Below the pieces are notes generated by a model, which was not told the DNA's origin, did not search any database, and saw only the letters and a list, made by a program, of their open reading frames with translations. From Acidobacteriota bacterium (GTDB taxonomy: Bacteria > Acidobacteriota > Polarisedimenticolia > Polarisedimenticolales > Polarisedimenticolaceae): DNA of 6,985 nt. A program made the position numbers and the translations under genes. This document shows, piece after piece, positions 1-5,697 of the stretch; position 1 is the stretch's first letter; each line of letters opens with the position of its first letter. The stretch is from the NCBI GenBank assembly GCA_011773795.1, contig WVWW01000208.1, forward strand, positions 19,195-26,179, written 5' to 3'.

Positions 1-698
1 GCGAGCCGGATCTCGAGACGCACGGACGCGGGAACGACCAGCGGACGGTAGGTCATCGTGTGCGGGCAGATCGGCGTGATCACGAACCCGGCCATGCGCG
101 GATCCAGGATCGGGCCGCCGGCGGAGAGTGAGTAGGCGGTCGACCCCGTGGGCGTCGAGACGATCAGCCCGTCGCTCGTGTAAACGGCGACCTCCTCACC
201 GTCGGCACGCAGCGTAATGTGGATCATCCGTGCGAGGGCGCTCTTGGTGACGACGGCGTCGTTGAGCGGAACGAACTCCTGCCGCACGGCTCCGGCGTGG
301 ATGTGTCGTACGCGCAGTCGCTGGCGGCGTTCGGTCTTGTAACGTCCGGCGATGACCGCCGGCAGGTGCTCGAACAACTCTTCCGGCTGCAGCTCGGTGA
401 GGAATCCCAGGCTGCCGCGGTTGACGCCGAGCAACGGAAACCCCTTGCGGGTCACGTTACGGGCCACGGAGAGCAGGGTCCCGTCGCCGCCGATCACGAT
501 GCCGAGATCGAGGTTGTCCGGCAACTGTTCGAGCGACACGCCCGCGGGCCGCCCCAGCTCCTCGGCGGTGCGTTCTTCCAGCAGGGCCTGGATCCCGCGC
601 TCGCCGAGCCATTCGGCGATCTGCGACGCGAGTAGCGCTGCCTCTTGGTCGGCCGCCTTGGAAACGACCAGCGCGCGGCGAATCTCCTTGGCTCTCAC
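1..698 (-). CDS. nadK: NAD kinase, C-terminus cut by window edge
   Basis: ATP-dependent NAD kinase makes NADP from NAD in the cytosol. I translated the minus strand from a GTG at 698 and read 232 residues without a stop to the window edge; family members are about 290 residues, so roughly the last 60 lie outside. Visible family motifs are GGDGT at residues 70-74 (nucleotide and phosphate site), GVNRGSLGFLTE at 91-102, NDAV at 146-149, SDGLIVSTPTGSTAYSLSAGGP at about 175-196, and ITPICPHT followed by RPLVV at 207-222. The GTG start is chosen because it overlaps the tlyA stop as GTGA (695-698) and follows a G-rich Shine-Dalgarno-like stretch inside the end of tlyA. An ATG two bases upstream at 702 is in another frame and gives no NAD kinase sequence. 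Last visible member of the coupled operon; recN often follows in related genomes but lies outside. Confidence 0.95.
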   Translation of the reverse strand, partial: MRAKEIRRALVVSKAADQEAALLASQIAEWLGERGIQALLEERTAEELGRPAGVSLEQLPDNLDLGIVIGGDGTLLSVARNVTRKGFPLLGVNRGSLGFLTELQPEELFEHLPAVIAGRYKTERRQRLRVRHIHAGAVRQEFVPLNDAVVTKSALARMIHITLRADGEEVAVYTSDGLIVSTPTGSTAYSLSAGGPILDPRMAGFVITPICPHTMTYRPLVVPASVRLEIRL

Positions 699-1501
699 GC
701 ATCACCCCCGCACCGTTCGAGAGCGACGTCGATCCAGGCCTGCCAGTCCGGCCGCTGGTCCGGCGTCTTGACGATGTGGACGAAGTACTCCTGGTTGCCC
801 TGCGCGCCCTTCAGCCCCGCCGGTCGGATTCCCCGAACCGACCAGCCCCCACGCAGGACGAATCGGACGAGGCGCACGAGCACCTCGCGGTGGCGCTCGA
901 GATCGCGGACCAGCCCCTTGCGGCCTACGTGCTCCCTGCCGACCTCGAACTGGGGCTTGACGAGAGCCACGATCGTTCCTCCCGGGGCGACGCACGCGAC
1001 CACTGGGTGAAGCACCTTCTCGAGCGAGATGAAGGATACATCGATGACGGCCCAATCGGGGACAAACGGCAGCTCGCCGGCGACGAGGTGGCGTGCGTTC
1101 CGTCCTTCGAGTACATGGACGCGGGAGTCGCTCCGCAACTTCCAGTCGAGTTGATTGCGGCCCACGTCGAGAGCGATCACCTCCGCCGCGCCGCGCTCGA
1201 GAAGCAGCTGCGTGAACCCTCCCGTGGATGCACCGACGTCCAAGACCCGGCGGCCCTGCGGATCCAGCCCGAAGGCCTCCAGCACGGGCGCGATCTTCTG
1301 CGCTCCGCGTCCGACCCAGGCGCGCCCGGCGCGCACGCTCAGCTCCACGCTCACGTCGACCAGTTGCCCGGGTTTGTCCAGGCGTTGTCCTTGGCTGAAA
1401 ACCTCGCCGGCGAGCACGAGTGCTTGGGCCTTGCTCCGCGTGGGCGCCAGCCCACGATCGACCAATAGGACGTCGAGACGGGCGCGCCGAGGCCGGGTCA
1501 T
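695..1501 (-). CDS. tlyA: TlyA family rRNA 2'-O-methyltransferase (S4 domain plus FtsJ-like domain)
   Basis: A 268-residue S-adenosylmethionine-dependent rRNA ribose methyltransferase, the same length as the characterised mycobacterial TlyA. The N-terminal S4 RNA-binding domain covers about residues 8-65 (RLDVLLVDRGLAPTRSKAQ). The Rossmann-type methyltransferase domain follows, with the SAM-binding motif VLDVGASTGGFT at 86-97. The catalytic tetrad can be placed at K69 (GAQKI), D154 (VIDVSFISL), K182 (ALVKPQFE) and E238 (GNQEYF), which as I recall are the same positions as in M. tuberculosis TlyA. The ATG at 1501 gives exactly the family's N-terminus; the open frame runs further up to 1612 but that part is an overlap with ispA in another frame. 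It begins 4 bases after the ispA stop with no strong Shine-Dalgarno, so coupling is likely. Historic haemolysin annotations of this family are misleading. Methylation target (16S, 23S or both) is not readable here. Confidence 0.95.
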   Translation of the reverse strand: MTRPRRARLDVLLVDRGLAPTRSKAQALVLAGEVFSQGQRLDKPGQLVDVSVELSVRAGRAWVGRGAQKIAPVLEAFGLDPQGRRVLDVGASTGGFTQLLLERGAAEVIALDVGRNQLDWKLRSDSRVHVLEGRNARHLVAGELPFVPDWAVIDVSFISLEKVLHPVVACVAPGGTIVALVKPQFEVGREHVGRKGLVRDLERHREVLVRLVRFVLRGGWSVRGIRPAGLKGAQGNQEYFVHIVKTPDQRPDWQAWIDVALERCGGDA

Positions 1502-1505
1502 CGTT

Positions 1506-2393
1506 TCAGCCCGCACGTTCGACGCTGAACCGGGCGAGCGCCTCCAGCCGCTCGTCGAGGGCTCCGACCCGTTCGAGCGATTCGAGGGCGCGCTGCACGG
1601 CATCCAGCGCACGTTCCCGCGAGCCGTCGATCCCGTACAGGGCGGGGAAGGTCAGCTTGCCGACATGCCGGTCCTTACCGGGTGTCTTCCCCAAGTCGGT
1701 CGCGGTCGACGTGCAGTCGAGGATGTCGTCCGCGATCTGGAAAGCCAATCCGAGCTGGCGGCCGTAGTCGGAAAAGGCGGCGCACGCCCCGTCGTCCGCA
1801 CCCGCGTGGATGGCACCGAGCTCCGACGAAGCGGACAGCAGTGCCGCCGTCTTGTGCCGGTGGATCCAGTGCAGCCGCTGTTCGTCCGCGGCGCCGTTCT
1901 CCGCCTCGAGATCGGCGATCTGGCCGCCGACCATGCCGTCGATGCCCGAGCGCCGCGCAACCAGCGAGACGGCACGCGTCCGTCGGGTCGCGTAGAGCTC
2001 CCCCTCGGGGTGGTTCGCTAGCAGCTCGAAGGCGAGCGTGTTCAACGCGTCGCCCGCCAGGATCGCCTCCGCCTCCCCGAATGCCTTGTGCACCGTGGGT
2101 TTGCCCCGGCGCAGGTCGTCGTCGTCCATCGCCGGCAGGTCGTCGTGGATCAGCGAGTAGGTGTGGATCAGCTCGAGCGCGACGGCGGGAGCCTGGACGG
2201 CCGACGAGCTCCCGCCACACACGTCACATGCCGTCAGGGCGAGGATCGGTCGCAGCCGTTTTCCGCCGGCCTGGACGGCATAGCGCATCGCTCGCGTGAT
2301 CGTGGCGCCGGGCCCCTCGGGCGTGGGCAGGAAACGTTCCAAGGCCCGTTCCACCTCGGCTCGGCGTTGGGACAGGTAGACGTCCAGATTCAC
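1506..2393 (-). CDS. ispA: Farnesyl diphosphate synthase (short-chain trans-prenyltransferase)
   Basis: Cytosolic isoprenoid chain-elongating enzyme condensing isopentenyl diphosphate with dimethylallyl or geranyl diphosphate; product feeds undecaprenyl phosphate, quinone and other terpenoids. The GTG at 2393 gives 295 residues, the normal length for IspA. Motifs in order: GGKRLRP at 43-49 (IPP binding), the first Asp-rich motif DDLPAMDDDDLRRGKPTVH at 84-102 preceded by TYSLIH, GGQ at 156-158, KT at 181-182, and the second Asp-rich motif FQIADDILD at 218-226. The residues before the first motif match E. coli IspA (YSLIHDDLPAMD), favouring FPP, but GPP or GGPP as product cannot be excluded. 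The start is fixed by a GTGA overlap with the ymdB stop (2390-2393) and a GGGAG Shine-Dalgarno 5 bases upstream; a longer reading to 2477 only shadows ymdB. dxs, usually next to ispA, is not here. Confidence 0.95.
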   Translation of the reverse strand: MNLDVYLSQRRAEVERALERFLPTPEGPGATITRAMRYAVQAGGKRLRPILALTACDVCGGSSSAVQAPAVALELIHTYSLIHDDLPAMDDDDLRRGKPTVHKAFGEAEAILAGDALNTLAFELLANHPEGELYATRRTRAVSLVARRSGIDGMVGGQIADLEAENGAADEQRLHWIHRHKTAALLSASSELGAIHAGADDGACAAFSDYGRQLGLAFQIADDILDCTSTATDLGKTPGKDRHVGKLTFPALYGIDGSRERALDAVQRALESLERVGALDERLEALARFSVERAG

Positions 2394-3181
2394 GACGACT
2401 CCCGGGACGGCCATTGGACTCGCTCGATCGAGGCCGCGCGCCCCGTTTCGGGGTCGGCGACGATCAGGACGCCGCACAGACGCGCATCGCCTTCGGCAGG
2501 AGTGAATCGTACCGGACGCTGTGTGCGGAAGCGCTCGATCACGGCCTGCTTGTCCACGCCGATGACCGAGTCGTAGGGCCCCGTCATGCCGACATCGGTG
2601 ATGTAGGCGGTTCCGCCGGGGAGCACGCGCTCGTCGGCGGTCGGCACGTGCGTGTGGGTGCCGACGACGGCGGTGACCCGGCCGTCGACGTGCCAGCCGA
2701 ACGCGATCTTCTCGCTGGTCGCCTCGGCGTGGAAATCGACCAGGACGAGACGCGCGCGGCCGTCGATCTCATCGAGGATCTCGTCGATTGCGCGAAACGG
2801 ATCGTCCACGTCGGCCATGAACAGTCGGCCCATCAGGTTGATCACCGCGAGCGGGCCGGCGGCGGCATGGTCGAGCACGTAAACGCCACCCCCCGGTGCG
2901 GGGTCGGGGTAGTTGGCCGGACGAAGAACGCGCGGATCGTCGTCCAGCAAACGTTGCACCTCGCGGCGATCCCAGACGTGGTTCCCACTGGTAATCACGT
3001 CCGCGCCCGCAGCAAAGATTCGGTCGGCGCACTGCGGTGTCAATCCGTGCCCGCGCGCGGAGTTCTCCCCGTTGGCGACGATGACGTCCGGGCGCAGGCT
3101 CTCGCGCAGGACACGCAAGCCTTCCTTGAGGACCCGTCGCCCGGCCTCAGCAACCACATCGCCGACGAACAGGATTCGCAC
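2390..3181 (-). CDS. ymdB: YmdB family metallophosphoesterase (cyclic nucleotide phosphodiesterase)
   Basis: A 263-residue dinuclear-metal phosphoesterase of the TIGR00282/YmdB family; the B. subtilis and Deinococcus relatives act on 2',3'- or 3',5'-cyclic nucleotides. All metal and phosphate ligands appear intact: D8 (VGD), E39-N40 in ANGENSARGHGLT, N67-H68 in GNHVWD, H151 in DFHAEATSEK, and H176 and H178 in GTHTHVPTADERV, followed by the signature DVGMTGPYDSVIG. It begins with GTG at 3181, only 3 bases after the rny TAA and without a visible Shine-Dalgarno, so it probably depends on translation of rny; the rny-ymdB pairing is widespread in bacteria. 2',3'-cyclic nucleotides are products of RNA breakdown, so a role next to RNA metabolism fits. 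The stop overlaps the ispA start by 4 bases. The intact site contrasts with the damaged active site of its upstream partner. Confidence 0.94.
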   Translation of the reverse strand: MRILFVGDVVAEAGRRVLKEGLRVLRESLRPDVIVANGENSARGHGLTPQCADRIFAAGADVITSGNHVWDRREVQRLLDDDPRVLRPANYPDPAPGGGVYVLDHAAAGPLAVINLMGRLFMADVDDPFRAIDEILDEIDGRARLVLVDFHAEATSEKIAFGWHVDGRVTAVVGTHTHVPTADERVLPGGTAYITDVGMTGPYDSVIGVDKQAVIERFRTQRPVRFTPAEGDARLCGVLIVADPETGRAASIERVQWPSRESS

Positions 3182-3184
3182 GGG

Positions 3185-4732
3185 TTACAACGCGTAACGC
3201 ACGGCGCGGGTTTCGCGGATCACGCTGACCTTGATCTGTCCGGGGTAATTCAATTCCTTTTCCAGCGTCCGCGCGATCTTCTTGCTCAGTTTGTAGACCG
3301 CGTCGTCGCCGACCCGTGTGGCATCGAGGATCACGCGGATCTCCTTGCCGGCCTTGACGGCGTAGGCGCGATCGACGCCATCGAACCCGCCGGCGATTTG
3401 TTCCAACCGTTTGAGACGTTCGATGAACACCGCGAGGTTCTCCTTGCGGGCTCCGGGCCTGCTTTCGCTCAAGCGGTTCGCGGTGTTGACGAGCATTGCC
3501 TCGACCGTTCGGCACTCCGCGTCGGGCTCGAGGCTGGCGATCGCATCCACGACCTCCGCGGACTCACCGTATTTCGCGCACAGTTCCGCGGCGGACGCGT
3601 TCTGTTGCGCGGCGATGATGTTGACCACCTGCGCGACGCCGTGCAGCAATCCGGCGCGCTGGACGACGTCGAGCCGCGCGCCGACGTGCTGCGCCATGTG
3701 AGCGGAGATCTGAGCGGTCTCGATGCAGTGTCGCAGGAGGTTCTGACCGTGATCGGTGTGGTAGCGCATCCGGCCGACCATCCGGGACAGTTTGGGATGG
3801 ATGTCCGAGATCCCCAGCGAGTAGGCGGCTTCGTTCCCGCGCTCGTCGATCCTCGCGTCGATGTCGTCGGCCGCCTTGGTGACGACCTCCTCGATCCGCG
3901 CGGGGTGGATGCGGCCGTCCTCGACGAGGCGGTCGATGGCCACCCGGGCGACCTCACGCCGCACGGGATCGAAAGAGGAGATCAGGATCGAGCGTGGCGT
4001 GTCGTCCACGATCAGATCGATGCCGGTCGCCATCTCGAGCGCGCGGATGTTGCGGCCCTCGCGCCCGATGATCCGTCCCTTCATCTCGTCGCTGGGAAGC
4101 TCGATGAACGTGACCGTCGACTCGACCACGTCGTCGATGCTGACCCGTTCGGTCGCCTGGACCATCAGGTGCATCGCCTCCTTTTCGGCCTTCTGACGCG
4201 CTTCGTCCTCGATCTTGCGGGCCAGTTTCTCGGCTTCTTTGTTGGCCGCGCTCTCGATCTGGGAGATCAGCTCGGCGCGTGCCTGCGCGGCGTCCATCCC
4301 CGCGTTCCTCTCGAGCAGCCGTTTGGCCTGCTGGCGCTCGGCCTCGGCCCGCTCCAGCGCCTGCTGGGCCTGAACGAGACGTTGATCCAGGGTGGTGTGC
4401 TTCTGTTCGAGCTGCTTCCGATCCCGGCCGACCTCGCTGGCGGCGCGATCCAGTTTGCGCGCGCGTTGCTCCAGCGCGCTTTCCCGATCCTCGAGTTGCT
4501 TGTCGCGCTGCTCGGCTTCTTCCTGCTGGGCCAGGACTTGCTCCTGGGCCGCGACCAGGATTTCCTTCTTTCGGGTCTCGGCCTCCTGGCGCGCCTCGGC
4601 GGTTATTTCCTCGGCCGCCGATCGCGCTCGGTGCAGGCTGCGCTGGGCCAGGTAGATCCCCGTGAGCAGGGCCAGCAAGCCGACCAGCAGCCCGAGCACC
4701 GGACCCACGACGGTGAACATCTGAGATTCCAC
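3185..4732 (-). CDS. rny: RNase Y-like membrane-anchored KH protein with a degenerate HD active site
   Basis: A 515-residue protein with RNase Y architecture and length. Residues 6-28 form one transmembrane anchor, about 29-195 a charged coiled coil (E, Q, R, K, A rich), and 200-265 a KH domain with an intact GRIIGREGRNIR loop (219-230). The HD region (about 305-430) and C-terminal part follow, with family hallmarks HGQN (328-331), SRPGARKE (424-431) and YPGQIKVSVIRETRA (496-510). Family members are endoribonucleases starting mRNA decay. Here, however, the HD pair is H364-G365, IGK is VAQ (366-368), the DHE..GSH segment is NIIAAQQN (371-378), HHGD is LEPD (401-404), and the ADALS Asp is N419. 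Only the first His (H335) remains, so catalysis by the known mechanism is very unlikely. I checked these codons on the DNA; the frame is intact. GTG at 4732 is preferred to ATG at 4720 because GTGAGG (4741-4746) lies 8 bases upstream of it. The gene symbol names the family and locus, not proven activity. Confidence 0.9.
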   Translation of the reverse strand: MESQMFTVVGPVLGLLVGLLALLTGIYLAQRSLHRARSAAEEITAEARQEAETRKKEILVAAQEQVLAQQEEAEQRDKQLEDRESALEQRARKLDRAASEVGRDRKQLEQKHTTLDQRLVQAQQALERAEAERQQAKRLLERNAGMDAAQARAELISQIESAANKEAEKLARKIEDEARQKAEKEAMHLMVQATERVSIDDVVESTVTFIELPSDEMKGRIIGREGRNIRALEMATGIDLIVDDTPRSILISSFDPVRREVARVAIDRLVEDGRIHPARIEEVVTKAADDIDARIDERGNEAAYSLGISDIHPKLSRMVGRMRYHTDHGQNLLRHCIETAQISAHMAQHVGARLDVVQRAGLLHGVAQVVNIIAAQQNASAAELCAKYGESAEVVDAIASLEPDAECRTVEAMLVNTANRLSESRPGARKENLAVFIERLKRLEQIAGGFDGVDRAYAVKAGKEIRVILDATRVGDDAVYKLSKKIARTLEKELNYPGQIKVSVIRETRAVRYAL

Positions 4733-4750
4733 TGCGTTCGCCTCACACCA

Positions 4751-4766
4751 CGCCCCTCATGGGGCG
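4751..4766 (-). promoter_or_regulatory. Perfect hairpin in the rny leader next to its ribosome binding site
   Basis: The minus strand reads CGCCCC-ATGA-GGGGCG, a perfect 6-bp GC stem with a 4-base loop. It ends 4 bases before the GTGAGG Shine-Dalgarno of rny (4741-4746) and 18 bases before its GTG start. A second short hairpin, GACC-AGCC-GGTC, lies just upstream of it. No T-run follows, so it is not an intrinsic terminator. It could influence ribosome loading, protect a 5' end made by processing downstream of the 6S RNA, or be chance in GC-rich DNA. Confidence 0.4.
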
Positions 4767-4820
4767 CGGACCGGCTGGTCGCTGCGGGATCGCGGATGGC
4801 TTGGAAAGAAAAGAAAGAGA

Positions 4821-4993
4821 CCCCACAGGGTCGTGTGGGCTAGATGGTTGAACCTGGTTTTCCAGGTGGGGACCCAAGGCTCGCTTCAGGCTTCCCCCTC
4901 GAAACGGGGGGCTTGCACACCACGAACCGTGTCCGGTTCCCTTTTCGGGAGCATTGGCTCAAGCGCATCGTACCCATCACGGGCCCCGCAGGG
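4821..4993 (-). ncRNA. ssrS: 6S RNA (RNA polymerase-binding regulator)
   Basis: 6S RNA mimics an open promoter, binds sigma-70 RNA polymerase holoenzyme and represses transcription in stationary phase. Supporting structure on the minus strand: the 5' end CCCTGCGGGG (4984-4993) pairs over 10 bp with the 3' end CCCTGTGGGG (4821-4830), counting G-U pairs, and the helix continues as CGTG/CACG and GGGT/GCCC, with small bulges, towards an internal bubble. Inside are a GAGC-CAAT-GCTC mini-hairpin (4949-4960), an upper stem closed by GGGA/TCCC, an apical C-rich/G-rich hairpin, and the perfect hairpin ACCTGG-AAAA-CCAGGT (4852-4867) in the position of the family's conserved 3' hairpin. About 173 nt is typical. 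Its place between zapA and rny is also typical of the gene. The exact ends are uncertain by a few bases. I see no convincing -10 box directly upstream, so it may be processed from a zapA transcript. A pyrimidine-rich tract (4801-4820) follows the 3' end. Confidence 0.85.
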
Positions 4994-5050
4994 CGAACTG
5001 AAAACCTTTCCCCGGGGGAATCTCTCGTCCTTTCTAAACAACGGCGCCAT

Positions 5051-5072
5051 CCGGTCTTCCGGCCGCGGCCGG
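5051..5072 (-). repeat. GC-rich inverted repeats between zapA and the 6S RNA
   Basis: CCGGCCGCGGCCGG (5059-5072) is a perfect 14-base palindrome beginning about 15 bases after the zapA stop. It overlaps the alternative hairpin CCGG-AAGA-CCGG (5051-5062). The stretch that follows on the minus strand has only TTGTTT, not a true U-tract, so intrinsic termination would be weak at best. It could be a partial terminator, a processing signal separating zapA mRNA from the 6S RNA, or compositional chance. Confidence 0.35.
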
Positions 5073-5087
5073 TGCCGGTTGTTCGCC

Positions 5088-5393
5088 CTACTCGGCGAGA
5101 ACCTCGTCGAGCAGGGTCACCATTCGGCCCAGCCTCTTTTCGACCCGCGCCGATGCGGGGGTCTTGTCGTCGAGATCGGACCGCAAGTATTCGTCAGCAA
5201 TATTCAGCGAGGCCAGGATCGCCAGTTTGAGCGTGTCCGCCGTACCGGTGCTGTCGGCGACTTCGCGCATCTTGGTATCCACGATGGATGCCAACTCGAT
5301 CAGGTGCTGCGGGTCGTCCGCACCACGGAGGTGGTACGTCCGACCGTAAATGTTGACGCTCGTCGCTTCGTCGGTACGGGCATCTCCCGCCAT
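5088..5393 (-). CDS. zapA: Cell division protein ZapA
   Basis: A 101-residue ZapA family protein, which binds and cross-links FtsZ filaments at mid-cell. The N-terminal globular part carries the family pattern VNIYGRTYHLRG (13-24) followed by DPQHLIELASIVDTKMREVA, then KLAILASLNIADEYL (56-70), and the C-terminal third (about 72-101) is a charged helix suited to the antiparallel coiled-coil tetramer. The ATG at 5393 has an excellent Shine-Dalgarno, AGGAGAGG at 5402-5409, 8 bases upstream. It lies 21 bases after the small coiled-coil gene, so the two are almost certainly co-transcribed. Position immediately before a 6S RNA gene is a common bacterial arrangement and supports both calls. Confidence 0.93.
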   Translation of the reverse strand: MAGDARTDEATSVNIYGRTYHLRGADDPQHLIELASIVDTKMREVADSTGTADTLKLAILASLNIADEYLRSDLDDKTPASARVEKRLGRMVTLLDEVLAE

Positions 5394-5414
5394 CGGTCAA
5401 TCCTCTCCTGCTCT

Positions 5415-5636
5415 CTACTCCGCTCGAAGCTCGGCCAGGGTCTCCTCGATGGAACGCACCATCGCGGTTCGTTCGGCCTGCCACGCATGGTCCGACGCAT
5501 CGCCCGCGGGGCGCGCGTCAAGCTCCCGACGCAGTGCTTCCAGCTCAGATTCAAGTCCTTTCTTTTCTTCGGTTAACTGTCGCAGCCGCCGAGCGACACG
5601 CGACACGCGATCTTCCAGTAACCTGATGTTCTTCAT
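5415..5636 (-). CDS. Small coiled-coil protein, ZapB-like (putative cell division factor)
   Basis: A 73-residue, highly charged protein. Residues 7 to 39 hold a near-perfect heptad pattern (L7, V11, V14, L18, L21, L28, L32, L35, L39; K25 is the exception), so it should form a parallel coiled coil. A short break around RPAGDAS (42-48) is followed by a second helix (about 50-72). There is no signal peptide or membrane segment. Short all-coil proteins encoded directly upstream of zapA are commonly assigned to the ZapB/DUF904 type, which links ZapA to chromosome-organising proteins. I assign this from shape and position, because coiled coils carry little family-specific sequence. The start ATG at 5636 has only a weak GAG three bases upstream. 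If the promoter at 5648-5677 is used, the mRNA would be nearly leaderless. An alternative is an unrelated structural coil protein. Confidence 0.6.
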   Translation of the reverse strand: MKNIRLLEDRVSRVARRLRQLTEEKKGLESELEALRRELDARPAGDASDHAWQAERTAMVRSIEETLAELRAE

Positions 5637-5647
5637 AGCTCGCAGAG

Positions 5648-5677
5648 ATTCTAACCGATCCGGGACAGCGCTGTCGC
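5648..5677 (-). promoter_or_regulatory. Putative sigma-70 promoter for the coiled-coil protein-zapA unit, overlapping a palindrome
   Basis: On the minus strand GCGACA (5672-5677; 4 of 6 matches to TTGACA) is followed after 18 bases by TAGAAT (5648-5653; 5 of 6 matches to TATAAT). It sits in the 61-base gap between the pheT stop and the next start codon. The predicted transcription start falls around 5641, only about 5 bases before the ATG. The spacer and -35 box overlap the perfect palindrome GACAGCGCTGTC (5664-5675), which might be an operator or part of a weak pheT 3' hairpin. Confidence 0.4.
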
Positions 5678-5697
5678 CTTTTCGCCGCGGGGCGGGG

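Noticed and set aside
776..2021. Plus-strand open frames antisense to tlyA and ispA
   Set aside because: Shadows of two well-recognised minus-strand genes, with no recognisable domain or ribosome binding site.
3470..3730. Paired frameshifts or sequencing error as the cause of the missing HD motifs in the RNase Y-like protein
   Set aside because: I read the other two frames around the HD and HHGD positions and neither restores DIGK, DHE..GSH or HHGD. Flanking conserved blocks stay in one frame with only one residue of length difference, and the substitutions are at several separate sites.
4801..4830. Intrinsic terminator after the 6S RNA (pyrimidine tract on the minus strand)
   Set aside because: The tract is mixed C/T and the adjacent G-rich strand pairs with the distant 5' end of the 6S RNA, not with a local arm, so there is no proper stem-loop plus U-tract.
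2414..4843. An 809-codon open frame on the plus strand, the longest in the window
   Set aside because: It lies antisense to rny and ymdB, whose conserved motifs fix the true strand. Its length is explained by high GC and codon bias in the opposite frame, and its translation matches no family I recognise.
5001..5045. Promoter for the 6S RNA (TTGTTT near 5036 as a -35 box)
   Set aside because: No acceptable -10 box lies 16-18 bases downstream; that stretch is C/G-rich. The near-palindrome TTCCCCCGGGGAA at 5008-5020 alone is not enough to call a site.
4833..5576. A 247-codon plus-strand open frame across the 6S RNA and zapA
   Set aside because: It crosses structured RNA and two recognised reverse-strand genes, and shows no family motifs.
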